Shown in pieces: positions 34,807-42,853 of a stretch of 64,000 nucleotides of DNA; position 1 is the stretch's first letter, and every line of letters starts with the position of its first letter. A model generated the notes under the pieces. It was not told where the DNA came from, searched no databases, and saw nothing but the letters and a program-made list of their open reading frames with translations. The translations under genes and the position numbers were made by a program. This DNA is from Ferribacterium limneticum. GTDB taxonomy: Bacteria; Pseudomonadota; Gammaproteobacteria; Burkholderiales; Rhodocyclaceae. Where the stretch lies: assembly GCF_020510565.1 (NCBI RefSeq), contig NZ_CP075189.1, positions 1,224,501 to 1,288,500 of the forward strand, given 5' to 3'.

Positions 34807-36321
34807 ATGACTCAGGCTGTTTCGGTAAGGCGTGAAGGCGATGTTTTTCAGGCTAGGATGTTCTGGCAGAAGGCTGCACGCCTGCTTGATCCGGACTGTC
34901 CCATCATTAAGGTCGGATTCGAGTGTGGACCGAAGAGCTTCGACGATCTTTGGGTCGAATATGATCCGGCGCGCTGCCGCCAGGATCAGCACGGGCATCC
35001 CTTGCAGCGTGAGCACATCCAGTGCAAATGGCATGTGAGGCCGGATACCTACGGCCATATGCATCTGATCGATCCAGGGTTCATCAATGCTGAAAAGCAT
35101 TCGCTGCTGCAAAAGGCTCGCCAAGCGCAATTGGTACATGCACCTGACGGCATCGGCTCCCGCTTTCGGCTGCTGACAAACTGGCGCGTCGCAGACCCTC
35201 TACGCAAACTTGTTATCCAGCGCTCCAGCACGCTGCGACTCGATGACTTCTTTGCCACCAAAACCGACCGCAGTGAAACGGGGAAGATACGCAAGGCGTG
35301 GTGCGACCACCTGGGGATCGATGAAAGCGAGCTGCGTATATTTTTGCGTACGCTGGCATTTAGTGAGTCGGTCGACTCTCTCGATGCGGTGCAAGAGAGC
35401 TTGAATGATCTGTTCCGGGGCGTCGGCCTGCGTTGCGTGTATGGCGATCAAGTCGCGTTTCCCTACGATGAGATTGTCTTCAATTGGATGGCGCAAGGCC
35501 GGCAGGAATTTGACCGTGCCTCGTTCCGCGACGCATGCGCGCAGGAGGGCCTGCTGCAATCAGGGCAAGGTCGGCCGATCGTGTACGGTGTTAAATCCTT
35601 TGAGCATCCGATCGATCAGCTCAGCGATCGCTGTGTCGAAGTCCTCGATTTCGTACCCAATTTTAATGAGCGCTTGATACACGATGACGCCGCCTGGTCT
35701 GCAACGCTCTACCCGGCTTTGCGCAGCTTTCTGCTGTCTGCAGCAAGGAAAAGCAACAACCTGCGACTCGCCCTGGATGCGCATATAACCTTGGCTTTTG
35801 CCGCCGGTTCGGTACTTAACGTCAAATCGGGCTGCGAGATCGAACTGGAACAACGTACTGTCGGCCGAAGTATCTGGAAAGCAGGTGACAGTACGCCTGA
35901 GCCGTCGTGGGCCAATTGGTTTTTTGAACGAGAGGAACTTCGTACAGAGGGCGTAGGGCAAGTAGTCGTAGTCGCCTTAACACATGACATCGAAGCCGAC
36001 GTGAAACGCTACCTAGCTCAGGCATTGCCCAATGCGGCGCGGATACTGGTCGCGCGTCCTTCGACTGGCGTCGGCCGTTGGTCCATCGCCAGTGGGCAGC
36101 ACGCGATGATTTTGGCCGAGACACTCGCCCAGCAAATTGCAGCTGAGCAGGTGGTGGTTCGCCAGCCAATCCATCTTTTTATTGCTGGGCCGAATGCCTT
36201 TACGTTTTTCCTAGGGCAGTATCAGCCCAGACTTGGCAAGATTACCCTTTATGAATTCGATTTCGAAGGATTCCATGGTGGCAGCTACACGCCATCGTTG
36301 ATTTTGCCAGTTGCCGCATGA
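34807..36321 (+). CDS. cap4: CBASS effector Cap4: nuclease-SAVED protein
   Basis: This 504-residue protein begins with a nuclease-like domain (about 1-140). The candidate catalytic residues are Glu39, Asp46/Asp47 (SFDDLWVEYD) and Gln72-x-Lys74 (HIQCKWH), the form used by Cap4 (DUF4297-like) DNA endonucleases. The C-terminal 180 residues read as a SAVED domain, with VVVVALTHDIEADVKRYL and QPIHLFIAGPNAFTFFLGQ. SAVED binds the cyclic oligonucleotide and triggers DNA cutting. It starts 12 bases after cap6 with an AGGTGAG ribosome-binding site and ends the operon. Confidence 0.9.
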   Translation: MTQAVSVRREGDVFQARMFWQKAARLLDPDCPIIKVGFECGPKSFDDLWVEYDPARCRQDQHGHPLQREHIQCKWHVRPDTYGHMHLIDPGFINAEKHSLLQKARQAQLVHAPDGIGSRFRLLTNWRVADPLRKLVIQRSSTLRLDDFFATKTDRSETGKIRKAWCDHLGIDESELRIFLRTLAFSESVDSLDAVQESLNDLFRGVGLRCVYGDQVAFPYDEIVFNWMAQGRQEFDRASFRDACAQEGLLQSGQGRPIVYGVKSFEHPIDQLSDRCVEVLDFVPNFNERLIHDDAAWSATLYPALRSFLLSAARKSNNLRLALDAHITLAFAAGSVLNVKSGCEIELEQRTVGRSIWKAGDSTPEPSWANWFFEREELRTEGVGQVVVVALTHDIEADVKRYLAQALPNAARILVARPSTGVGRWSIASGQHAMILAETLAQQIAAEQVVVRQPIHLFIAGPNAFTFFLGQYQPRLGKITLYEFDFEGFHGGSYTPSLILPVAA

Positions 36322-36509
36322 AATGACCTGTCTGCCATAAGAACCAGCCATTTGTGTTGAGAAGCCCACTGACCGCTAAGGCCGATATACGGCCTCATGC
36401 CAGCAGCAACAAGCAGCATCTCGGCCTGAGCTGCCGTACAGCACTCGCACGATGAGCGACGGGTGTGGCTTTAGACGGTTGGGGGGATGCAATGCGTTCC
36501 CCGGTCTTT

Positions 36510-36641
36510 CTTCTAAGAGCTTGGAAGGTTCTTAGAAGTTAGGAGATGGCTTGGAAGGTATTCCCCAACCTCTCACTTTGGCTTGGAGGGAGGCTGTAAG
36601 ATAGCCCATCTTTCAAGTTGTTTAGAAGGTAGTTAGAAGAT
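36510..36641. repeat. Repeat cluster upstream of a small ORF
   Basis: CTTCTAAGA (36510-36518) and TCTTAGAAG (36530-36538) form a perfect 9-base inverted repeat around GCTTGGAAGGT. That centre recurs at 36549-36559, and as GCTTGGAGGG at about 36581, roughly every 30 bases. TTAGAAG recurs twice more at about 36622 and 36633. The set looks like iterons or an operator array for a plasmid- or island-type regulator. No cognate protein is identified. Confidence 0.6.
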
Positions 36642-36789
36642 GACCTCCTCCCGCCGCAAACTCCCCTCCGAAATCCTCGAGTACCTAGGCCAACAGCTGG
36701 CCGCCGGCCAGGCGGAGAGCTCCCCAGAAGCCATTACAACGGCGCTCGACGGTCAATTATCACCTGTCCCGGATGGTTGCGGTGGGTAG
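36640..36789 (+). CDS. Small ORF, 49 aa, probable truncated gene
   Basis: The product begins MTSSRRKLPSEILEYLGQQ and stops after 49 residues. The first 30 residues look like a genuine helical N-terminus, basic then amphipathic. The region then changes to Pro/Gly-rich residues with a stop. It starts directly at the end of the repeat cluster, which would act as its promoter or operator. No ribosome-binding site better than TTAGAAG is seen. It is best read as the surviving 5' end of a lost island gene. Confidence 0.4.
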   Translation: MTSSRRKLPSEILEYLGQQLAAGQAESSPEAITTALDGQLSPVPDGCGG

Positions 36790-37336
36790 CATCCAGAAGC
36801 GATTTGGCGGGCCGGCAACTTGGTATGCGCTCCCTGGACTGGCGGCCGCAGTCGTACCGGCCATCCCTCCAGATGATTTGCAGCTGTCCAGTCGCATTCA
36901 AGTGGTCAATGAGAGCATCAGCGCCAATATCGCCCAGCGAGAATACGAACTCCACTAGGTCTCGGTGTTGGAGGTTTTGCATGACACCTCCCGTCGAATT
37001 AATCTCTCGCCGCAACATCCCGTCAAGTGCATTGGGCAAGCCACTTGGACGTGTGCTTAGGCTCCGCAAAAGCAGCCATTCTTCAACCCTGAATGATTGA
37101 GGTGTCAGACAGGCCAGTCTTAGATCACAGCGATCATCGCCTGCAAGTTGCTATGAGTCGGTCACCAACCAGCAGCACTCCCCAGCCAAACCGGCCGAAA
37201 GTGGACATGGATTTGGTGAAGTGGAACATATCCCGATATGCAGGTAAGCGCTCATTGCTGCCGGTATCTGTTCGGAGCGTCAAGGTCGGCTTTGGCCGAA
37301 CTGCTGCCTACACACATTCGCCCATTTTCTCCATTC
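36790..37336. other. Intergenic region of the island, no supported gene
   Basis: Open frames exist on both strands, for example a minus-strand one containing MQNLQHRDLVEFVFSLGDIG ending near 36734. Neither has a convincing start or family. The DNA is likely debris of the mobile element bordered by the tRNA fragment at 38819. Confidence 0.4.
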
Positions 37337-37400
37337 AATTTCGTTCGAACGATATTGAGTTTGTTTTTTTGAGGCTACAATGATTTCGTACGAACGAAAT
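37337..37400. promoter_or_regulatory. Two palindromic operators upstream of the 37413 gene
   Basis: AATTTCGTTCGAACGATATT (37337-37356) and ATTTCGTACGAACGAAAT (37383-37400) share the palindrome TTTCGTnCGAACGAAA. They start 46 bases apart, and the second ends 12 bases before the ATG. A third copy sits at the end of the same gene. Autoregulation by the encoded protein is plausible. Confidence 0.65.
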
Positions 37401-37412
37401 TGCTGAGGGAGT

Positions 37413-38240
37413 ATGGCTGATCTTGAAATGCCCAAGCGTCGTGGCCGACCGGCAACTTATGCCAGTGCAGCTGAGCGCGCTAGCGCTTGGAGGCAACGGC
37501 AAAAGGAGTTGATTGCACAGGCGCAGCAACCAGCCGAGCCTGTTGTGATCGAGAAAGTAGTAGAGAAAGTGATCGAGGTGCCCGTTCCCGAGCGGGTAGG
37601 GGGGGGCAAGACCAAGGCGCAAGCATCTAGGCTATTTGCGGTACTGCAGGATAACTTTGGCGCCTACGGCGGCGAGGAGTCCGCCAAGCGATTAGGTGCC
37701 AATGCCGCTAAGGCAGCCGGTACGGCGCGTGAGATTCTCCGTATGCTGGATCACAAAGCCAATATTCCTAATACCGAACAGAGTTTCCTGCGCGATATAG
37801 TTGAATTCTTCGAATCGATGAATGGGTTGCTCCGGACTGCCCAAGGTAAAGCCAAGCTGGCAAACGCACATGCTGAAGTGGAATCGAAAGTTAGACGGGA
37901 AATCGAGATCGCGGAGGCCGTTCGCCTGACGTTTGGCGAGACCATCGACCCACCAACCGTTCGGGCAATGGCCGAAGCCTTATTGGCGTATTCCGATCCC
38001 GAGGCTATCAATGCCGAAACCAAGCGGCTCGGGGTTGATCGGGTGTGTTTCTTCATAAGCCGGAAATACGAATTGAAAGCGGCGCTTAAGCGTAATGACC
38101 TCCCGAAGGTTGTTCAGCTGGTGGCGGAAATCCGTCTGGCGGTTGGTGAGCAAGGCCGACTATCAAATCATCGTGGTAAAACCGACTATGATGTGGGTTG
38201 GGCCGACTTTGTTAGATTTCGTGCGAACGAAAATCGCTGA
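37413..38240 (+). CDS. Hypothetical island protein with basic N-terminus and coiled region
   Basis: This 275-residue protein begins with a basic segment (MPKRRGRPATYASAAERASAWRQRQ) that includes a GRP motif like an AT-hook. A Val/Glu repeat VVIEKVVEKVIEVPVPE and a helical middle (about 60-230) follow. It resembles plasmid or island DNA-binding proteins, but no family is recognised. The start has a GAGGGAG ribosome-binding site. Palindromes TTTCGTnCGAACGAAA occur twice upstream and once across its last codons, which suggests it binds them. It could be a KfrA-like or partition-type regulator. Confidence 0.65.
   Translation: MADLEMPKRRGRPATYASAAERASAWRQRQKELIAQAQQPAEPVVIEKVVEKVIEVPVPERVGGGKTKAQASRLFAVLQDNFGAYGGEESAKRLGANAAKAAGTAREILRMLDHKANIPNTEQSFLRDIVEFFESMNGLLRTAQGKAKLANAHAEVESKVRREIEIAEAVRLTFGETIDPPTVRAMAEALLAYSDPEAINAETKRLGVDRVCFFISRKYELKAALKRNDLPKVVQLVAEIRLAVGEQGRLSNHRGKTDYDVGWADFVRFRANENR
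38216..38234. promoter_or_regulatory. Third copy of the TTTCGTnCGAACGAAA palindrome
   Basis: ATTTCGTGCGAACGAAAAT lies inside the last codons of the 37413 gene and encodes FRANEN. It matches the two upstream operators except at the variable base. Three copies around one gene are unlikely by chance. Confidence 0.6.
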
Positions 38241-38336
38241 CATCAACGAAGGCTGAATATTTGTTTTCAATTGTTGGAAGCGAGTTTGAGCTTGATCGCT
38301 GTACGGGCTAGTTGCCCGTGGCAAACTTCCGAGCCT

Positions 38337-38600
38337 TCAGTTGGCCAGGAATGCTCGGGGTCTGCCCCGGCGTGGCAGCGTGTTTTCTGGTTGGCGGCAT
38401 TGCTGAACGCCAAACAGGTTGTCCTGCCAAGAGCGAAATGCTTCTGGGTGCCAATACACCCTTCGCCCGATACTCGTGGGCGGTGGCAGTGTCCCGTCGG
38501 CAATCCAATTATCGATAGTACGTTTTGAGACGGAGAGCAGTTCCGCGGCGGCTTCCTTTGTGACCAATTTTTGAGGTTGGAGGGTATCCATGCTGAGCAT
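38337..38600 (-). CDS. AlpA/excisionase-like helix-turn-helix protein
   Basis: Starting at ATG 38600 (MLSMDTLQPQKLV) the protein has 87 residues. An alternative ATG at 38591 gives 84. The MerR-like helix-turn-helix VTKEAAAELLSVSKRTIDNWIADG is followed by RRVYWHPEAFRSW, typical of AlpA and phage excisionases that bind at attachment sites. The long upstream extension in the same frame is rejected as non-coding. It lies about 220 bases from a tRNA-Pro fragment, so it is probably the excisionase-type gene of an element that used that site. Confidence 0.75.
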   Translation of the reverse strand: MLSMDTLQPQKLVTKEAAAELLSVSKRTIDNWIADGTLPPPTSIGRRVYWHPEAFRSWQDNLFGVQQCRQPENTLPRRGRPRAFLAN

Positions 38601-38818
38601 CCAAAACTCAGTATAGGGAGTACATGAACATAACAGCCAACCAAAAGGCAAAAATGCCAACGTTCTATTTTTGTGCGATTTTGTGCTCCAATCGTGTGCC
38701 AATGCTCCAGAAAAATCGTGCATTTTGTTGCATGTAGTTGCACGTTGCTGCACAATAGGTCACTGAATTTACGTCGTTTTTATTTTTGTACCGTATGGCT
38801 AAAGGCGGCCAAAACGGG

Positions 38819-38863
38819 TTCGGGACGCAGGGGTCGCAAGTTCGAATCCTGTCACTCCGACCA
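38819..38863 (+). pseudogene. tRNA-Pro(CGG) 3' fragment, attachment-site remnant
   Basis: The 45 bases fit tRNA positions 32 to 76 in exact register: anticodon loop TTCGGGA (anticodon CGG), stem CGCAG, variable GGGTC, T arm GCAAG-TTCGAAT-CCTGT, acceptor CACTCCG, A, CCA. The 5' anticodon stem should be CTGCG, but the genome has ACGGG, so homology ends at the anticodon loop. This is where site-specific integrases often cross over. A tRNA-type terminator follows. No intact tRNA-Pro is in the window. Confidence 0.85.
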
Positions 38864-38887
38864 AAACACTGCAAAGAAAAAGCACCT

Positions 38888-38911
38888 AGCCATCCTTCGG
38901 GGTGGCTTTTT
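38888..38911 (+). terminator. Rho-independent terminator after the tRNA fragment
   Basis: AGCCATCC pairs with GGGTGGCT, with one bulge, around TTCG, followed by TTTTTG. It is the native terminator of the original tRNA gene, so DNA to the right of it is ancestral chromosome. Confidence 0.85.
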
Positions 38912-39130
38912 GCTTTGTGTATTCAGTTTTTTACGCCCTCAATCCTCCTGTTTGGTTCTCTGGGGGCGTTCGGGTGACAGCAAGGTGACAAGTTTCATAC
39001 CCCACTGCTTGGTCGAGACTGGCAGTTCTGGCGCTGGTCCACAAATGGATGCGGCGGGGAGGGTATTGAAGTGTGGTAAAAAGTAAAAAATTACGGATTT
39101 TTGTAAGCTTTTTTGTTTCCGGGATAAACA

Positions 39131-39361
39131 ATGAAATACCTGCTTTTGTTTGCCTTCCTGGCGGTGGTCTGGTGGTTGTGGTCCAAGCGCCAGGCGACGG
39201 GAGGGGCTGATGCTTCGCAGCAGCAGGATCCAGCCCCCGAGAAAATGGTGGCTTGCGCGCATTGTGGTGTCCACCTGCCCGAGAGTGAGGGGATCGCAGT
39301 GGGGGATCGGATTTATTGCAGCGAAGCGCATCGTTTGGCGGCTAGCGACGCGGAGTGCTGA
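39131..39361 (+). CDS. PP0621-family small membrane-anchored protein
   Basis: This 76-residue protein has one N-terminal membrane helix (MKYLLLFAFLAVVWWLW) and a small Cys/His zinc-ribbon-like domain. That domain has CAHCGVHLPESEG and then YCSEAHR. This is the PP0621 pattern found beside pilS in pseudomonads and betaproteobacteria. Function is unknown. Its stop overlaps the pilS start (TGATG), so it is translationally coupled with the two-component genes for type IV pili. Confidence 0.85.
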   Translation: MKYLLLFAFLAVVWWLWSKRQATGGADASQQQDPAPEKMVACAHCGVHLPESEGIAVGDRIYCSEAHRLAASDAEC

Positions 39362-40974
39362 TGCAGAATTGGCTTTCATCGACCTGGGAGGCCAATTGGC
39401 GTTCTTTCCAGTATTTCAACCTGTACCGGCTGGTGTTGGCTGCGCTGTTCTTTCTGGCCATCGTATCTCCACACGAATGGACGGCACGCTTGAACCTGTT
39501 GCCGTCGCCGTTGATGTTCGGGCTGACGGGGGGCTACATGGCGGCCACGGTGGGTGGCTTGCTGTTGGCAACACATTGGCAGCACGGATTCAACCGGCAG
39601 TTGTCGACCCAGATGGTGGTCGATGTGGGCATCGTCAGTTCGCTGATGTATATGGCGGGCGGTGTTGGCAGCGGATTGAGCGTGCTGTTGCTGGTGTCAC
39701 TGGCGGCAGCCAGCCTGGTCGGGCGCGGGCGCCTGGTCTTGTTCTATGCGGCGCTGGCCACGCTGGCAATCTTGTTGAGCCAAATATATGGAATTGTTGC
39801 GAATGGCTTCGAAGAATCGTCGATCGTTCAGGCCGGCTTTATCTCCGCAGGTTTCTTTGCCACCGCAATTCTTGCCCGTCTGCTCGGGCAGCGGGCGATG
39901 GTCAACGAGGATCTGGCTCGCCGACGGGGCGAGGCGCTTGATAACCAGATTCTGATCAGCCAGCGCGTCGTTGAGCGCATGCAGGACGGTGTGTTGATCG
40001 TTGCCAAGGGTGGGATGGTGAGTCATTGCAATCCGGTGGCGAGGGCAATGCTTGGGCTGTCTGGTGAGGACGGGCAGGCTGAGTTGGCCGCGCAGGCTCC
40101 AATCCTGGCAACTGCGCTGCAGGCCTGGGAACTGGATGGTGGCGATGACGGGTTACATTTTTGCGGTGCGGACGGACGTGATTTGCGGGCGCGGTTCGAG
40201 CGGACGGCAAGTTCTGATGGCGAGGTGCTGGTTTTTCTTGACGATATCGGGCGGATCAAGGAGCGCGCACAGCAGTTGAAATTGGCCTCTTTGGGCCGCT
40301 TGACCGCAAGCATAGCCCACGAAATTCGAAATCCCTTGTCGGCCATTGGCCATGCTGGGGAATTGTTGCGTGAGGAGCGGCGCGGGGAGATGCAGGAGCG
40401 CCTTTTGCGCATTCTCCACGACAACGTGATCCGGCTCGATCGGATTGTCGGCGATATTCTCGAGCTGGGCCGCCAGAGCCGCGCCGAACCTGAGTTACTG
40501 CGTGCCGACGAGTTTTGTGCGAGTTTTGTCGAGCATTTCAACGCGACAGAAAGCCTGTCACCTGGCGTCGTCGTGCTTGAGGGAGTGTCGCCACTTAATC
40601 TCTGCTTTGATCGCTCCCATTTGCATCAGGTGCTGTGGAACCTGGTCAGCAATGCCCTGCGCCATTCGAGTCGCGGCCCCGGGGCCGTACGCATCGAACT
40701 GGGCAGCACCCATGGCGACGGCCGGGTAGAATTGCATGTGATCGACGACGGTCCAGGGGTTCCGGAAACCGTTCGTGAGCAGATTTTCGAGCCATTCTTC
40801 ACGACGCATACGCAGGGGACGGGACTGGGCCTGTTCATTGCACGTGAATTGTGTGCGACCAACGGGGCGAGCCTGGAGCTGGCGGTTTCCGCCGCCGGGG
40901 CGCATTTCATTGTTGCAGGGAGAAACGACACGTGTCTGTTGCCAGAACCGAACGGCGCCCGCGCGGCGAAATGA
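39361..40974 (+). CDS. pilS: Two-component sensor histidine kinase PilS
   Basis: The 537-residue kinase has about six membrane helices in residues 20-190. A PAS-like domain follows (VVERMQDGVLIVAKGGMVSHCNP), then HisKA with the phospho-accepting His in SIAHEIRNPLSAIGHAGE. The HATPase domain has NALRHSSRG, DDGPGVPE and GTGLGLFIARELC. PilS controls PilR and so pilin (pilA) expression. ATG 39361 is chosen over the GTG six bases upstream. It overlaps pilR by four bases. Confidence 0.95.
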   Translation: MQNWLSSTWEANWRSFQYFNLYRLVLAALFFLAIVSPHEWTARLNLLPSPLMFGLTGGYMAATVGGLLLATHWQHGFNRQLSTQMVVDVGIVSSLMYMAGGVGSGLSVLLLVSLAAASLVGRGRLVLFYAALATLAILLSQIYGIVANGFEESSIVQAGFISAGFFATAILARLLGQRAMVNEDLARRRGEALDNQILISQRVVERMQDGVLIVAKGGMVSHCNPVARAMLGLSGEDGQAELAAQAPILATALQAWELDGGDDGLHFCGADGRDLRARFERTASSDGEVLVFLDDIGRIKERAQQLKLASLGRLTASIAHEIRNPLSAIGHAGELLREERRGEMQERLLRILHDNVIRLDRIVGDILELGRQSRAEPELLRADEFCASFVEHFNATESLSPGVVVLEGVSPLNLCFDRSHLHQVLWNLVSNALRHSSRGPGAVRIELGSTHGDGRVELHVIDDGPGVPETVREQIFEPFFTTHTQGTGLGLFIARELCATNGASLELAVSAAGAHFIVAGRNDTCLLPEPNGARAAK

Positions 40975-42287
40975 GCCGGGTCCTCGTCATTGACGACGAG
41001 GCCGATATCCGCGAACTGATCGATTTGACGCTCGTCCGCATGGGGCTGGCGACAGAGTGCGTCGGCTCGGTGGCCGAGGCAAGGGCGGCGCTCGATAGTG
41101 ATTTGTTTCAGCTTTGCCTGACCGATATGCGCCTGCCGGATGGCGATGGTCTGGAGATCGTCCGATATATTGCCGAGCACCATCCGCAGACGCCGATTGC
41201 CGTGATCACCGCCTACGGCAGCGCCGAAAATGCCGTGGCTGCCCTCAAAGCCGGCGCCTTCGATTACCTGGCCAAGCCGGTGGGCCTTGAGCAATTGCGC
41301 AGCCTCGTCAAGTCGGCCCTGCGCCTGCCGGGTGGCGGGCAGGATAGCGAGAATCCGCTGCAATCCTTGCTTGGCGATTCGCCGAGCATGCAGCAGGTGC
41401 GGGCGATGATTGAAAAGCTGGCGCGTAGCCAGGCACCTATTTATATCTCCGGCGAGTCGGGTAGCGGCAAGGAGTTGGCGGCGAGGCTGATCCATGGCCG
41501 AAGTGCGCGGGCGGCTGGCACCTTCGTCCCGGTGAACTGCGGGGCGATTCCTGAAAACCTCATGGAAAGCGAGTTTTTCGGCTATCGGAAAGGCGCCTTT
41601 ACCGGTGCCGATAGCGAACGTGAGGGATTTTTCCAGGCTGCTCACGGGGGCACCCTGTTCCTCGACGAAGTGGCCGATCTGCCGCTGGCCATGCAGGTCA
41701 AGCTCCTGCGTGCCATTCAGGAAAAGCGCGTACGCAAGGTGGGGAGCGTGGCCGAGGAGCCGGTCGATGTCCGGATCATCTGCGCCACGCACAAGAATTT
41801 GCGGGATCTTGTCGACCGGGGGGCCTTCCGTCAGGACTTGTATTACCGGCTCAATGTCATCGAGTTGCGTATGCCGCCTTTGCGCGAACGGATGGAGGAC
41901 ATTGTGCCACTGGTCGAGGCCATCCTGCACCGGGTTTTTGGCGATTCGCCGCCCAAGCTGTCGAGTGGTGCAGTCAAGGCGCTGTCGCTTTACTCCTTCC
42001 CGGGCAATGTCCGCGAATTGGAAAATATTCTCGAGCGGGCAACCGCGCTGTGTTCCGGTGACCTGATCGAGGTCGAGGATTTACATCTCGGTCCGGAAGA
42101 AATGGCCGGTAGCGAGGAACAAGGGCGGGGCAGTGAAACGCTCGATGAATATCTTAATCGCCTCGAGCGTCAGGCCATTCTCGAAGCCCTACAGAAGTCC
42201 GAAGGCAACCGGACGGCGGCGGCCCGTCTGCTCGGCGTCACCTTTCGTTCCATGCGCTATCGTCTCGAGCGCCTGGGCATCGAGTGA
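40971..42287 (+). CDS. pilR: Sigma-54 response regulator PilR
   Basis: ATG 40971 overlaps the pilS stop and gives 438 residues. The receiver domain carries the acidic pocket IDDEAD and the phospho-Asp in CLTDMRLPDGDG. The AAA+ domain has GESGSGKE, the sigma-54 loop GAFTGA and TLFLDEVADLP. The C-terminal Fis helix-turn-helix is EGNRTAAARLLGVTFRSMRYRL. PilR activates pilA from a sigma-54 promoter. No pilA is in the window. It is followed directly by ampD with overlapping codons. Confidence 0.96.
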   Translation: MSRVLVIDDEADIRELIDLTLVRMGLATECVGSVAEARAALDSDLFQLCLTDMRLPDGDGLEIVRYIAEHHPQTPIAVITAYGSAENAVAALKAGAFDYLAKPVGLEQLRSLVKSALRLPGGGQDSENPLQSLLGDSPSMQQVRAMIEKLARSQAPIYISGESGSGKELAARLIHGRSARAAGTFVPVNCGAIPENLMESEFFGYRKGAFTGADSEREGFFQAAHGGTLFLDEVADLPLAMQVKLLRAIQEKRVRKVGSVAEEPVDVRIICATHKNLRDLVDRGAFRQDLYYRLNVIELRMPPLRERMEDIVPLVEAILHRVFGDSPPKLSSGAVKALSLYSFPGNVRELENILERATALCSGDLIEVEDLHLGPEEMAGSEEQGRGSETLDEYLNRLERQAILEALQKSEGNRTAAARLLGVTFRSMRYRLERLGIE

Positions 42288-42853
42288 TGTCGTGGCAGGC
42301 TGACGGCTGGCTGGAGGGCGTGCGCTGGCTGCCCTCGCCGAACTTTGGCGAGCGGCCGGCCGGTGAGCCGGTGTCGCTGGTGGTCATCCACAACATCAGC
42401 CTGCCGCCTGACGAGTTCGGTGGCGACTGGGTCGAGGATTTTTTCCTCAATCGGCTCGATCCCACGGTCAACCGGTATTTTTCGACAATTTTCAAATTGC
42501 AGGTCTCGGCCCATTTCTACGTTCGACGCGATGGCCGGGTCGTCCAGTTTGTCGGCTGTGACCAGCGCGCCTGGCATGCCGGCCAGTCGTGCTGGTGCGA
42601 GCGTGACAACTGCAATGACTACTCGGTCGGCATCGAGCTGGAAGGCTCGGATACGCAACCGTTCACGGACGAGCAGTACGCTGCCCTGTGGGGCGTGCTT
42701 GATGCCTTGCGCGCGCGCTATCCGATTGCCGCCATCGCCGGTCATTGCCACATCGCGCCGGGGCGCAAGACCGACCCCGGGCCATATTTTGACTGGGCGG
42801 CGCTGCAGGCGCGCTATCCGGGCCTGGACTTACCGGCCGAAGTATCGGCTTAG
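42287..42853 (+). CDS. ampD: 1,6-anhydro-N-acetylmuramyl-L-alanine amidase AmpD
   Basis: The 188-residue cytoplasmic amidase cleaves recycled anhydromuropeptides. The zinc ligands fit HNISLPP (His), CHIAPGRKTDPGP (His and Asp) and the catalytic segment GHCHIAPGRK. The typical start DGWLEGVRWLPSPNFGERP is present. ATG 42287 overlaps the pilR stop. A GTG three bases upstream is an alternative. Codons for DPTVNR fall on a dispersed repeat (42459-42475), in a position where family members vary. Its end overlaps the convergent aminotransferase gene. Confidence 0.95.
   Translation: MSWQADGWLEGVRWLPSPNFGERPAGEPVSLVVIHNISLPPDEFGGDWVEDFFLNRLDPTVNRYFSTIFKLQVSAHFYVRRDGRVVQFVGCDQRAWHAGQSCWCERDNCNDYSVGIELEGSDTQPFTDEQYAALWGVLDALRARYPIAAIAGHCHIAPGRKTDPGPYFDWAALQARYPGLDLPAEVSA
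42459..42475 (+). repeat. Dispersed repeat copy 5 (in ampD)
   Basis: ATCCCACGGTCAACCGG, 17 bases identical to the copies at 19305 and 60867-60851 (minus). Downstream the A run is replaced by TATTTTTCG. It encodes DPTVNR in a surface loop of AmpD. Confidence 0.75.

Noticed and set aside
38601..38753. Extended N-terminus of the AlpA-like protein
   Set aside because: The helix-turn-helix starts shortly after 38600. The extra codons are Cys/His-rich without family support.
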